The notes under the pieces were generated by a model. That model was not told the DNA's origin, did no database searches, and worked only from the letters and a program-made list of their open reading frames with translations. DNA of 15,000 nucleotides from Actinidia chinensis. Taxonomy: Eukaryota > Streptophyta > Magnoliopsida > Ericales > Actinidiaceae. Below are positions 1-9,780 of the stretch, one piece after another. A program made the translations under genes and the position numbers. The first letter of the stretch is position 1; each line of letters starts with the position of its first letter. The DNA lies in assembly GCA_009663005.1 (NCBI GenBank), contig CM018915.1, positions 13,105,206 through 13,120,205 of the forward strand. Reading direction: 5' to 3'.

Positions 1-308
1 CCATTTGAGGCTTAAAAAAAATAATCAAAATAACTCACTATTGTAATAAGGCATCACTTAAGCATATAGGAATCAACAAGCAAATTTGTGAGTGCATGGA
101 AGATTTAATTCTATCAAATAATTTATAAGTTCAATATGCAATATGTAAGCAAGTCTAAAATACTTAATTGAACTTTCGAAACACGATTTCAAGTCGTAAT
201 GTGATTCTACGCAAAATATAGCATATGAACTTGAAGACATGAAATCCTATTTTTAAGAGAATGAGATACATAAATGTGGAAAAAATAGATTTTATGAAAT
301 ACAATCAA
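1..308. other. AT-rich left flank, no gene
   Basis: This is AT-rich DNA outside the retrotransposon with no open frame of note. Its last part (about 228-270) resembles the right flank around 11078-11120: both contain ACTTGAA, then ATGAAA, then ATTTTTAAGA followed by AATGA. The retrotransposon may therefore have landed in older repetitive DNA. No gene, RNA or promoter is recognised here. Confidence 0.6.
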
Positions 309-313
309 GTTCT
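309..313. repeat. Target-site duplication GTTCT, left copy
   Basis: The five bases GTTCT directly precede the LTR edge, which begins TGATTC at 314. The same five bases follow the outer CA of the other LTR at 10864-10868. A 5-bp duplication is the usual product of Ty3/gypsy integration. It fixes both outer ends and indicates that the two LTRs belong to one insertion. Confidence 0.8.
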
Positions 314-718
314 TGATTCGCTCCCAGAAGTGAATTCCTTACCGCAAGTTTACGGATCGCGAGGTAGTTAAAAACTCGAAGTACGAGTATCGATCCCACA
401 AGGAACAGTTCAAAGATGACAACAAGATAACTAAAACACTACGATACCATTCCTAACCAAAGTCTAACTTATGCTTCAAAAATTAAAAATAAAAAGATTG
501 ATTGTGGATTTGATGAGTTTGAACTAAATTTAAATAAGGACAAAATAAAACTAATTTAACTGATACTAAAAGGAAACTCAGAATCGATTGATCCAGTCAA
601 CGATTTCTCGAATCCCAATGAAGCATTTATAACAACTCAAATCCCCTTCGACTATTCTGGAGTCTAAGATTCGAAAATTTAACTTTTAAAACCCAAATAT
701 TCTTACTTACTTCACCGC

Positions 719-925
719 TAAATAAATCTGTTGTGTTATGATCAAGTTAGTGCATCAACAAAAATCGATTCGCCTCACAAAGAATGTTATTCGAACATAT
801 AGGACTCTCCCAAAGTTTTTCTAAGTAAATAAATATGTTGTTTTTTATCATGGTAGTGCATCAATTCGATCCGAATAACACGAATGTTTATCCGACTAAT
901 AGGACTCTCCCCGTTTTCAAAAATA
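719..925. repeat. Tandem duplication of about 100 bp inside the left LTR
   Basis: Two adjacent units share an ordered set of words: TAAATAAAT, a T-rich TATGATC/TATCATG block, AGTGCATCA, a GATTCG/GATCCG block, a TCGAACAT/TCCGACTA block and ATAGGACTCTCCC. The first unit runs from about 719 to 826 and the second from about 827 to 925. The same pair is present at 9585-9780 in the other LTR, so the duplication predates this insertion. It lies in R/U5, downstream of the TATA region. Its function is unknown. Confidence 0.75.
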
Positions 926-1300
926 TTTAAGATTAGTAAGAAGAAGAATCAAATTTGAACGAATCTACGGTGAAATAAATTACTCCATTGTTCAATCCTT
1001 GATTCCCGATTGACTTTCCGATCCGTTCCAAGTACAAAAAACTAGCCACTCATGGCAGGGTAAACAAATATCTAATTATTGAATGCATTCTCAATTAAAT
1101 ATCTAAGCTAATGATATAAACCAAAATATTGAATCAATACAAAAAATTGAAAACAATGATTAATTGAGACCACAAAAAAAACTCATTAATTATTAAAACA
1201 ACAGACTTTAATTAAAAACTTACAGAATAATGAAGATTTGAAAACTAAACTAAAGAGGCCTGAGAAAAACCCTAAAAATCACGTTCCCCTCCCTTCAAAA

Positions 1301-1320
1301 TATATAAGGATATATATAGG
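1301..1320 (-). promoter_or_regulatory. TATA region of the left LTR
   Basis: The minus strand reads CCTATATATATCC followed by TTATATA. A corresponding TATA-rich block is at 10158-10177 in the other LTR. It lies just downstream of the palindrome array and just upstream of a G-rich to AGGGTTTTT stretch, which is a plausible transcription start zone. In the right LTR the same site would drive the genomic RNA. The start point itself cannot be fixed from sequence alone. Confidence 0.55.
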
Positions 1321-1375
1321 CAACTTCACATTCGAATCCTAAACAAGATTAGAATCTGTCCCAGGATTTGTCTTG

Positions 1376-1751
1376 GCGTTCGAACCCCACTTCCTTCTTT
1401 AACTTGAGAGTTCGAACGCTCAGTACATCTTTTTTGATTTTTCTTCTTGGCGTCGAATAACTCCTACATTCTTCTTCCATTAGCTTCGAACGCTTATACA
1501 AAAACCCAATTTTTTAAGAAGTCCTCCGCATTTTTTTCGAACTGTAAGCAATGGCGTTCGTATACGCTCTTAATTCACTCCGTCCCTCTCGCACTTTTTT
1601 TGAACTGTAAGTAAAGGCGTTTGAAACGTTTTTTCATCACAAAGCCATTTTTCTTCTTGGCGTTTCGAACGCACCCAAATTCTTGCTTGTCAGGGCGTTC
1701 GAGACGTTCTTCATAAAATTCCCAGATTTCCTCACCGTTGCGTTCGAACGC
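1376..1751. repeat. Array of GCGTTCGAACGC-like palindromes in U3, left LTR
   Basis: About eight copies of a 12-bp palindrome, GCGTTCGAACGC, or close variants occur at about 1376, 1408, 1483, 1554, 1617, 1660, 1695 and 1740. The copy at 1740-1751 is perfect. Spacing is irregular, mostly 35 to 75 bp. Several copies sit in longer repeated contexts: TTCTTCTTGGCG precedes two of them, and TGAACTGTAAG lies before two others. The array ends about 60 bp upstream of the TATA region in transcription orientation. It may be an enhancer of dyad protein-binding sites, which is inference. Confidence 0.8.
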
Positions 1752-2015
1752 TGGTTTTTCCTCCTTTGCTTTGGCTTCCAAAACTCCATTAAGCTGAACT
1801 ACTTCTTTTGAGTTTTTTTTCTCCTCTTCTTGATACAACAACACCGTTATACTTTTATGGGTTCAATTCTTTCGCGCCTTTATCAATATAAACCTACAAT
1901 GAACTCAAATACGCCTATAAGTGCAATATTGATAAAATACAATAATTAAACTAATCTAGGGCCAATTTAGGTCAGTTTTAACGGTGCTTGGACTACATAT
2001 ACAGTGCAAATAACA

Positions 2016-2029
2016 ACCCCCAACTAACC
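2016..2029 (-). other. Polypurine tract next to the 3' LTR
   Basis: The minus strand reads GGTTAGTTGGGGGT and abuts the LTR start TGTTATTTG. This is the position where the plus-strand primer of reverse transcription is left. It is G-rich but not purely purine (it contains T residues), so it is either a decayed or a loose polypurine tract. A much cleaner tract with the same TAGTTGGGGG core lies at 2846-2869. Confidence 0.65.
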
Positions 2030-2845
2030 TTTTTGGCTAGTCCCAGCTAATTAAATAAAAATAAACAAGATAATCTCAACTCTCCTTGCATAAGAGTCCA
2101 ATGCATTTAGCGTATGCTCAAGCCTTTTAAACCCCTAGGTTTCCCCTAGTGGACTAGTGGTGTCTCGTGAAGGGTTTCCAATGCTGATACCCACAAATAT
2201 AAATCATGTACTGTATCAAAATAATTAACGACATTTTCTCAACAAAAATACAATGCAAGCAATTCAATCACTCAATCATCTAAGCAATCTACCAAACCGT
2301 CAAGTGCATAGAAATTAGAGATTCAAGTGTGAAGTGGTAAGAGTCTTATTTCCTAATTTCAACATTACGATCCATACAACACCCTATAAGCCTCGATTCA
2401 ACACCTCCAATTCATATACTCTCACATTAGAACACACAAGTTCCTCTCAAGGAATTGCTCGTTTGTACCGAATAAGTGTAAAATAATTCAATAGAGCAAT
2501 TCCATTTCAAAAACCCGCAAAGATGTAAAGTGTATCACCTTGGCAATAGCGTCATGGAAAGAATGTTCACACGTTGAATGCATCAGTTTTGAATTTTTGA
2601 CCTTGATGACTTTTTACATGCAAGAATTCGATTATGCAATTCCGGATATTTAAGAGGCAATATGAGTGAAATAATAGTCCAAGAACGAAAGAAAGAATCA
2701 CGTGGTAAATCTCAACATATGCATGACCACTACACATGCCACTTAATAAGCATAATACACTTCAATTGTTTTTTTTGATTAACTAAATTATCATAACAAT
2801 CACAATAACAAAATCCTAAAAAATAAAAACGACGAAGTACTTACG
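2030..2845. other. Non-coding stretch between pol and the 3' LTR
   Basis: Some Athila elements carry an env-like frame in this position. Here about 0.8 kb is AT-rich and has no open frame of useful length on either strand, and I recognise no transmembrane or glycoprotein-like pattern. It may be an untranslated region or a decayed third frame. Confidence 0.5.
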
Positions 2846-2861
2846 CCTCTTCTCTCCCCCC
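2846..2861 (-). other. Internal polypurine tract
   Basis: The minus strand shows an unbroken 16-base purine run, GGGGGGAGAGAAGAGG, immediately preceded by CTAGTT. It lies just after the end of the integrase remnant and about 830 bp before the LTR. It shares the core TAGTTGGGGG with the tract at the LTR edge. It could be a second plus-strand priming site or an old duplication of the terminal tract. Confidence 0.6.
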
Positions 2862-2929
2862 AACTAGAGACCGACATTCTCCGAAATCGAAAGAAAACCA
2901 ATTAAAAATCGACGTTATATATATAAACT

Positions 2930-4190
2930 TGCCTAGCGACTCTAATTTACAACAAACCGACAAGACATTCTTTGTACTTAATCGAACTGCCGGTGGAATC
3001 GTGTAGATCCACACACGTCAACCTCTCTTGTCTCCAGCTCAAGTAAGGCTTCAAACGTCCCATTGACTTTAAAAACACACTTCCATTTCTCGACATTTGT
3101 TTTTAAATAATCGCCCCATGAGATGGAAAATGCAATGCACTAAAAAAGGGTCCGACCAACGACTTAGAAGTTTTCCCAGAAATAATGCAAACGGGAGTTC
3201 TACAAAAGCACTTTTTGACCGCACATTGAATGATTGCGCACAATCATTGATCATGCCACAGATTTCATCTTGGCTTTTGAAGATTCTTGTGTTTTCATAT
3301 GCCAAGCATCATTCAGTATCCTCCTCTAACTCATTCAGTTGCAAATGACGTAATGTCCCCGCCTCCCCAAGACTCATTAAATTGGCGAATGGCCCAATAC
3401 TCTTTGTGCTCAATTTACAACCGGGGAGATGACACGCTTTTCCATACACCAGTCCTATTAAAACGGAGAGGACCCTAAAATGGTTTTTTGTATGGCAATC
3501 TATACGCCCATAATGCATCCACTAACCGCAAAGACCAATCCTTTCGGTTTGGGGCAGTTTTTCATCAAGAACTTGTTTGATTTCACTCTTTGCCAACTCA
3601 ACTTGCCTTTGGGTTTGAGGATGGTCAAGGTGTGCCAACCTTATGAATCACTCCTATTTCGTGCATGAGGAGTCCTTGGGTCTATTACAAAAAGTGATCC
3701 CCCATCGCTAATAATAGCTCGGGGCATCCAATCTAAGCAAAAATGTATTCCTTCAAAAACTTGACCACAACACATTGGTCATTTTGTACGACTTGGTATA
3801 GGCTTCTACCCACTTGGAATTACGTAATCTATGGCCACTAGAATGTATAGATATCCCCACGAATTAAGGAAAGGACCCATGAAATCAATACCCCAACATC
3901 AAGACCTCAAGTATATGATGGGGTAAGAGGGCAATCATGTTGCCGTTAAGAAGACTTCCTAACCGTTGACATCTATCGGAAATCTCATGACGTGCAAAAG
4001 GCATGAACTCACGGGAATATGGTGGGGCCAATAAAAATCACTTTGTCAAAAATTTTGGCTGCAGTTTTAACGTGAAGAAAAATGTCCCCCACATGCTTGT
4101 GGGAATGACAAACTACTAAATGCTATTTACCCATCATTAGGAATGCACCGACGTATATCTGATCAAGACAATCCTTAAACAATACGGGTC
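2930..4190 (-). pseudogene. Integrase domain of pol, frameshifted
   Basis: Integrase joins the cDNA copy to host DNA. In minus-strand order the remnant shows a histidine/cysteine-rich N-terminal zinc-binding region at about 4120-3960 (VVCHSHKHV, then cysteines), a first catalytic aspartate in GIDFMGPF at 3894-3871, a second in PRAIISDGGS at 3724-3695, and the catalytic glutamate in the QVELAKSEIKQVL block at about 3612-3565. Downstream come GKACHLP (about 3443-3421), KLQLNELEE-like text ending near 3309, and a C-terminal GKLLSRWSDPF segment in 3305-3069. All three DDE residues can be read, but in different frames separated by stops, so no working enzyme is encoded. The short frames at 3069-3305 and 3309-3518 are pieces of this gene. 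The family match is strong. Confidence 0.9.
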
Positions 4191-4499
4191 TTCCAAGAAA
4201 AATACCCCACAGCATAAAAAACTTTTTCCTACCATACTAGACCAGTGTAAAAGGAATTCTATCTAACGGTGGCCAAGTAATTGGAATGTCTGCAAACCAT
4301 GGTAATAAAGGATTGTATGAGCTGTGATTTGACACAGTTGCTCATCAAGAAAATACTCATTAATATCGGAATAGTGTGTTGGCTTCCACCATTAGTAGGA
4401 GCCTTGACAAGGGGTCAGCTACTATATTTTTCGACCCCTTTCTTATCTTTGATCTCATATTAAATTCTGTAGTATACAGAATCCACCTAATGAGTCCGT

Positions 4500-4899
4500 G
4501 GCTTTGCATTGGGTTTATTCAAAAGGTACTTTAGTGGCGGAATGATCAGTATATATAAACAATTGATCTGACCAAGATGACCTAAACTTTTCTAGTGCAA
4601 AGACCAAATCAAGCAATTCTTTTTTCGGTGGTGGTATAGTTCAACAATTGGGCCATCATTAAGTTTTTGCTAGCATAGTATATGACTGTGGTTTGCTTCT
4701 TCTCTATCTTTGCCCCAAAACAGCTCACACTGCATAATCACCTCGCATCACACATCATCTCAAAAGGTAGAGACCATCCGGTAATCGCAATAATTGGTGC
4801 GGGGTGAGAAGACCCTTAAGTTTATCAAGGCTTCTTGACATTGTGGTTGTCCACTCAAAAGTACATCTAATGACAGCAGTAACACAAGGGTCTTGATAT
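4500..4899 (-). pseudogene. RNase H domain of pol, frameshifted
   Basis: RNase H removes the RNA template during cDNA synthesis. On the minus strand the remnant shows LPFEMMCDA followed by DYAV and AVLGQ (about 4780-4710), a NYTTTEK-like block (about 4640), and YTDHSA at 4553-4537, which carries a conserved catalytic aspartate of Ty3/gypsy RNase H. Stops and shifts separate these blocks. It follows RT and precedes integrase, as expected for a gypsy pol. Confidence 0.85.
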
Positions 4900-5914
4900 A
4901 GCACTAACCCCTCCATGAAAGCGACGTTAAAATCCGGAATGCCCAAAAATGATCTAATATCTTTCACACACTTAGGGATAGGTAGATGTGAATCAATTCG
5001 ACTTTTCTTTATCTAACCTCTATCCTTTGCTAGACAACATATGCCCAAGAACTAAACCTTGTGTTACCATGAAATGACACTTCTTCCAATTTAAACCAAG
5101 TGACTTTCTTCCTTCACATCCTTCAAACACACTCTAAATGCTCTAAACATGATTCAAAAGTTCCCCATAACACCGAAAATCGTCCATGAATACCTCAGGA
5201 TGCTTTTCAACCATGTTCGTTAAAAATTGACAATCATGCACCTTTAAAAAGTGGCCGTTGCCATTGCATAAGGGCCGAAGGCATTCTCCTATAGGCATAA
5301 GGCCAAAAGGCAATGGGTAATGTGGTCTTATCCTTGATCCTCTAAAGCCACCTCAATTTGTTGTAACCCAGAGTACCCATCTATAAAATAATAATAATGC
5401 TCGGCTGGGCCCTCACACGCTCTCAGACTTGATCCAAAAAGGGAAGTGGAAAATGGTCTTTTCCTGGTAGCATCATTCCCCAACGTTCGGTAATCGATGC
5501 ACATTCGCCAAACCCGTTTGGACTCTAGTTGGCACTAGCTCATTATGCTCATTCTTTACCACCACTGTTTACCGTCCTGACTTCTTAGGACAACTGGGTG
5601 GACCGCACCCACTTAGAATCATAAATTGGGTAATAAGAATACCGCATCAAGAAGTTTTTAGCCCTCTCCTTTAACCTCCTCTTTCATATTGTGGGGTGTA
5701 ACGCCTTTGCCATTTGACGCACAGTTTTTAGACTCCTCTTCCACATAAATACGATGAGTGCACATGAGTGGACTAATACGTGAAGATCCGCTATTGTCCA
5801 ACCTAATGATTTCTTATGCCTCTTAAGTATTTCAACAATGAGTCCTCTTGACCCTTCAGTTAAGGCTAGCGGATATGACAATAGGGTAAGCTCAACTTCT
5901 CCAATAAAACGCAT
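4900..5914 (-). pseudogene. Reverse transcriptase domain of pol with pre-RT segment, frameshifted
   Basis: This domain copies the element RNA into DNA. In minus-strand order it shows a pre-RT segment with KKSLGWTIADL (within 5914-5684), then VVKNEHNELVPTR (about 5577-5530), a PNVG and ATRKDHFPLPF-like block in broken frames (about 5490-5430), FIDGYSG (5387-5368), AYRRMP (5296-5280) and the catalytic FMDDF (5190-5176), with both aspartates at 5184-5179. The segment at 4967-4755 (KDIRSFLG, then a connection region) ends RT and leads into RNase H. FMDDF instead of the commoner YLDD is typical of Athila and its relatives. Several frameshifts, and a degenerate stretch between AYRRMP and FMDDF where NAPATFQ would be expected, show that the gene is dead. 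Confidence 0.92.
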
Positions 5915-6256
5915 ACTTAAGTGTAGAATGGCAGGGTTTTCTTTTCGGAATTGGTGGTTTTTCTTTAGATGAAACAGGTTTAACTACACTTGGTGCAATA
6001 GGTTCAAAAGTTGGGGTCCCCATTCCACATGTAAGACAACTCACTCTCTTTACGACAATAGATGCTCCCTAAAACTTACACTTTCGGATTCATTGGTCAT
6101 TGGGGCTCACTCCAAACTATGAGCTCTCTCAATTGAATCTTCATGAACTCACGATCCACATGCTCTTGAATGAGGGACTCAATGACATTTATTTCTTTCA
6201 ATTTGGTCTACTTCCTTCATTTGTTTACAACAGTGGAAAAAGTTTCTCCACTCATA

Positions 6257-6687
6257 TTAACCAAATAAAAGCTTAAGTAATCCAATGCCTACAATGAATA
6301 ACGGCATTCGCTGGGCTAGGAATGGTCCTACTAAGATACAGGAATAGACGTTTGACGACTCCCAATCGACAGGTTTGGAGTATCCAAGACTATGAAATCT
6401 ACCGGGTAGTACACAGTATCGACTTGAATAAGAACTCCTCGATGATACCCTCGGGACACCCTTAACAGAACTATCAGCCAACTCAAGTGTAACTCGCGTT
6501 GGTTTTATTCTCCTAAACCTAGGTCTTTGTATACGGCATACGGGCAACAAATTACGCTAGAACTAAATCGAGAGTGCTCAATCAATCTTACAACCCCTAT
6601 TATGCATGAAAATATTAGGACAACCGGGGTCCTTATACTTGGCACAGTCTTGCATTGGAGAATCGCACTCTGACTCTCATTCATCAT
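6257..6687 (-). pseudogene. Retropepsin-like aspartic protease remnant
   Basis: The protease would cut the gag-pol polyprotein. Two overlapping minus frames cover it. The first (6687-6505) ends with CPYAVYKDLGLGE. The second (6550-6257) has KPTRVTLELADSSVKG and later VGPFLAQRMPLFIVGIGLLKL, which match the Athila-type protease wording LGLGE-KPTRVTLQLAD and ILGRPFLAT-GLLKL. The active-site segment expected just before the PYAVYK block is broken: a DLGAS-like reading at about 6575 needs a frame change. It lies between gag and RT, as expected. Inactive. Confidence 0.8.
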
Positions 6688-6689
6688 TG

Positions 6690-7847
6690 GCCGTCGCGGC
6701 CGTACTCCTTTACATGGCCAATTCCTTTTAACAGTACATAAATTCCTTTAAAAATTTGGCATAAGATGGAATCTGTTTAATAGCACATCTAACTCGAATA
6801 TTGATTCGAACTTGTTGAAGACACATAAATTTCCGATTTAATTTTGCTTTAACTCACTTTTGCCAATCTTTGTGAACGTTCATGTTTTAAATCCTCAACC
6901 GTAATTTTCATTTGGGCAATTTTGGAACCGGCGCAAGAATCTGCTCTGTTTTTTTCCCTTTGCTTTGCTTTCGGGGCCTTTCCTTTTCCTCCTCTAACTT
7001 TCGTCTTTCACTCGCAACAACCTAAAACTCCTATACTTCTCCCCCAACCTTGTTACCCCTCTTTGGTACCCTCTTGTGGTGCAATTATTTTATCAATTTC
7101 CTTACCACTTCTAGGGGCGTGATGCCTTGACTTGCTCATGTGTTTTCCTCAATTGCAATTTGCAGGCTTAGGATTTTGTGCGGTTGGCAGGAAATCGGCC
7201 TGGCATTTGTTTGAAATTTTTACGGACTCCTCAGTATAGAATTCATTTTCTTTCCCCAATTGGTGCTCAATACTTGACTTTTTATGCGCATCTCATTATC
7301 CTCATCCTCCGATGTGGAGGTTGAATATTGTGCATGTTGGGGAGGCAGGTGGTGGGCTTTGTGTGGCGCATACTATTGGCATAGGGTGTGATTATGGGCC
7401 TCAGTCTGTGTAGGGTAATGAATGTGGTTGCCTGCTATGGTTGGTTGTTGGTATTGAAATTTTGAGAATTTTTGAGAAAATTTTTGCATGTTTCTCTGCT
7501 GCCCCCTCGTGTCGCCACACACAAAAACGTTAGGAGGATTTCTCCAACCAGATATACGTATTGGAGTAAGGATTAACCCTCATTCCTTGAAAATTGGCCT
7601 CCACTTAACTTTCCCTGTGCCTCTTTATACCCCCCTCTATAATTGGAACACACATCAGTGCAGTGTTCCATTGTCTACAACAAATTACAACACATACGGA
7701 GGCCTTCATTTGTAGACTTGTAGCGGCCTTAATTGCATGTGCTAAAGCCTCTCACTTGTCTCAAAGTGCCGTGGAGTTTCGCATTAACTTCATCTTCCTC
7801 CTAATTTATCTTTAACACCTACATCTGTGTGGAAGGGAAGATTTATT
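6690..7847 (-). other. Gag C-terminus and linker, decayed
   Basis: About 1.15 kb separates recognisable gag from protease. On the minus strand, 7500-7310 is C-rich and in several frames rich in proline, histidine, glutamine and asparagine, like the low-complexity tail of plant gag proteins. I could not place a zinc knuckle with confidence. Short plus-strand frames here (for example 6922-7122 and 7488-7715) run antisense to this region and show no protein pattern I recognise. Confidence 0.5.
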
Positions 7848-8204
7848 TCACTTGTTAGGTTCGTGCATACCCATCACCTTGACAAGTTTAGCTAAGTAAT
7901 CAAAATACTCAAATGCTTTGCTTAGGAATTTTTTTCTGGCAAACTTCCGCACCATGGACTGCGAACAAACATCTTCATTGTTGCAAAAGACAATGACGAA
8001 ATAACAAATTGATTGTGTTCCATGGCTGAAATTATGATGAGGGCATGGCGTTAGTAATTCTTGAATCTCTCCCAAGCTGGAAGAACTCTCGCCACTATTT
8101 GGTACAAACTGAAGATGCACGACGTATGCCTCGTACGATTTTTAGGGAAAAAACTTCTTCAAGAACTTCTTCCCCCTGCCCTTTGCATTCCATGGAGTAG
8201 ATGG

Positions 8205-8238
<34 letters not shown>

Positions 8239-8271
8239 ACTTTTTCTTTAGATAATGGGAAAGTTTTGAAG

Positions 8272-8309
<38 letters not shown>

Positions 8310-8480
8310 CCAATGCTCCTCATAGTCGTTTAGATGCGTGGAAGGTCTCTCAGACCTCACAACCGTTAAAATGTGGCACAGCTTGTAACAGTCCCGATCT
8401 GAGATTTAACGTGATATGCTGTGCTGAAAGTACTATAGCAGAGATGGTGTTTGCCTTGCGGGTTCATGTAATCCCTCATA
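7848..8480 (-). pseudogene. gag capsid-like remnant
   Basis: Gag forms the cytoplasmic particle that packages element RNA. In minus-strand order: a start-like MRDYMNP block (8479-8460), then in 8360-8142 a HLNDYEEH segment followed by TFPLSKEKVKFWFNSLRPRS and a KKFLKKFFP tail, then in 8120-7848 LLTPCPHHNFSHGTQ, KKFLSKAFEYFDYLAK and a terminal HEPN. These match in order the retrotransposon gag pattern LRLFPFSLRDKAKSWLNSL, FLAKFFP, CPHHGF and EYLDYLAE known from Athila-type elements. Frames break at least at 8360 and 8120-8142. The exact start is uncertain. Confidence 0.88.
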
Positions 8481-9160
8481 GTAACGAGTTTGGGCTTCGA
8501 CTTCCCCCGCATTACTCGCATGAATCACGCTCCTTCTATTTCCCTATCAAAATCCGAGTTCCCCTTTTTTGTGCCCGCCTAGACCATGTCCCCCTAGGAC
8601 TTTGTTCGTGATATCCATAAGGATGGGTTCAATGTTAATCTCGGAAAACTGGTATGTCTATCGGACTAGACCGTTGTGGGTGATGGGTCAAATATCTAGT
8701 GTAAAATGACGCAGTGGGTCGACTACTCGGAACTACAGTTTGTATGATCCCTAAGTACGATAACGTAACAAATTGCAATACACACGTAAGCACGTTTTTA
8801 AAACAACCGATCCCACATCTCCACCCATATTATATCATCAAAACCAATTCCAACAAGTTAATCAATACTCCCAGTCCGAACCACACAATCTCCTTATGCA
8901 AACCGAACCACCGATAAACAAATAGCACATAGGCCTATTCACCTCTAAATCTGCCTCCTATTCTAAATTGATGCCTGATCATTAAAAAAAATTAAACAAA
9001 TATTCCTAAAAACTATCACAAACAAAGAGTAGAACAAGTACTCAGATGGCTTGGCCGAGATTTCCTTTTATTGATGGTGGTGAACCCATCCACTGATTTA
9101 GCAAGGACGAGGTATCGTGTTCTAGCACGCCTCTGCGGTCCCCTTGTGCGAAAGTATCCT
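8480..9160 (-). other. Leader between PBS and gag
   Basis: This stretch of about 680 bp corresponds to the untranslated leader and possibly the first gag codons of the element. It has no convincing coding pattern. The minus strand just inside the PBS reads GGAGGATACTTTCGC. A packaging signal would be expected here, but I cannot identify one by eye. Confidence 0.45.
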
Positions 9161-9176
9161 CCCAGGCACGGCGCCA
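9161..9176 (-). other. Primer-binding site resembling tRNA-Asp
   Basis: The minus strand reads TGGCGCCGTGCCTGGG, five bases inside the right LTR. The complement of the plant tRNA-Asp 3' end, recalled from established sequence, is TGGCGCCGTTGCCGGGG. The first nine bases match, then one T is missing and one base differs. tRNA-Asp priming is typical of Athila elements. The site fixes the transcription direction as right to left. Confidence 0.85.
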
Positions 9177-9584
9177 AAAACTTATTCCTTCCCAGAAGTG
9201 AATTCCTTACCGCAAGTGTACGGTTCACGAGTATGATTTTTAAAAACTCGAAGTACGAGTAATCGATCCCACAAGAACATCAAAGGTGACAACAAGATAC
9301 TAAAACCTACGATGGCAATCCCCCTACCAAAGTCTACTTTGCTTCAAACTTAAAAATAAAGATTGATTTTGGATTTTGATGATTTGACTAAATTAAAAAT
9401 AGACAAAAGAAAATCTGATTTTAAACTGATAATAAAAGGAACTCAGAATCGATGATCTAGTCAACGCGTTTCTCGGAATCCCATGAAAGCATATTATACT
9501 CAAATCCTATCGACTTTTCTGGTTCTTAGATTCGGGAAATTTAACTTTGAAATCCAAATATCTTACTTACTTTCACCTATACAT

Positions 9585-9780
9585 AAATCGTGTGTTATGA
9601 TCAGTTAGTGCATTATCGATTCGCATCACAAAGATGTTTTCGAACATAATAGGACTCCCAAGTTTTCGAAAGTAAATAATCTGGTTTGTTTTTAATCTGT
9701 TAGTTGCATCATGATCCGAATAACCAATGTTATCGAACATAATAGGAGGACTGCCCAAGTTTTCAAAAATATTTCGATTA
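9585..9780. repeat. Tandem duplication of about 100 bp inside the right LTR
   Basis: The first unit has TGTGTTATGATCAGTTAGTGCAT and then TCGAACATAATAGGACT. The second has a T-rich CTGTTAGTTGCATCATG block and then ATCGAACATAATAGGA. It is the counterpart of 719-925 and shares the same order of words. Confidence 0.72.

Larger units (their letters stand above)
314..2015 (-). repeat. 3' LTR of the Athila-like element (left copy)
   Basis: This direct repeat of about 1.70 kb begins TG and ends CA on the plus strand, and is flanked on its inner side by the polypurine tract. It is collinear with 9182-10863 over the whole length, for example in the shared blocks CCCAGAAGTGAATTCC, AAAACTCGAAGTACGAGTA, GGAATC/ATC near 600, and the run of TTCGAA palindromes at 1376-1751. 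The two copies differ by many one-base insertions and deletions as well as substitutions. In transcription orientation it reads U3 (2015 down to about 1320), a TATA region (about 1310), then R/U5 (about 1280 down to 314). Near its U5 end the minus strand reads TGTGGGATCGATACTCG, which resembles the conserved U5 region I recall for related plant LTRs. Confidence 0.92.

Noticed and set aside
1376..1751. CRISPR-like array of short palindromic repeats
   Set aside because: Spacing is irregular, spacers are themselves related, the setting is a plant LTR and no cas gene is present.
1575..1844. Open frame of 89 codons on the minus strand, rich in Glu and Lys
   Set aside because: It lies within U3 of the left LTR and crosses several palindromes. 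The frame is not kept in the right LTR, so its composition reflects the CT-rich repeat.
3097..3348. Plus-strand frames of about 60 to 83 codons between 3097 and 3668
   Set aside because: They are antisense shadows of the integrase C-terminus, which is readable on the minus strand.
8288..8611. Open frame of 107 codons on the plus strand
   Set aside because: It is antisense to the gag remnant, whose minus-strand motifs are clear. No recognisable protein pattern.
9016..9262. Overlapping plus and minus frames near the PBS
   Set aside because: They span the PBS and the LTR boundary, which are non-coding signals, and carry no family motif.
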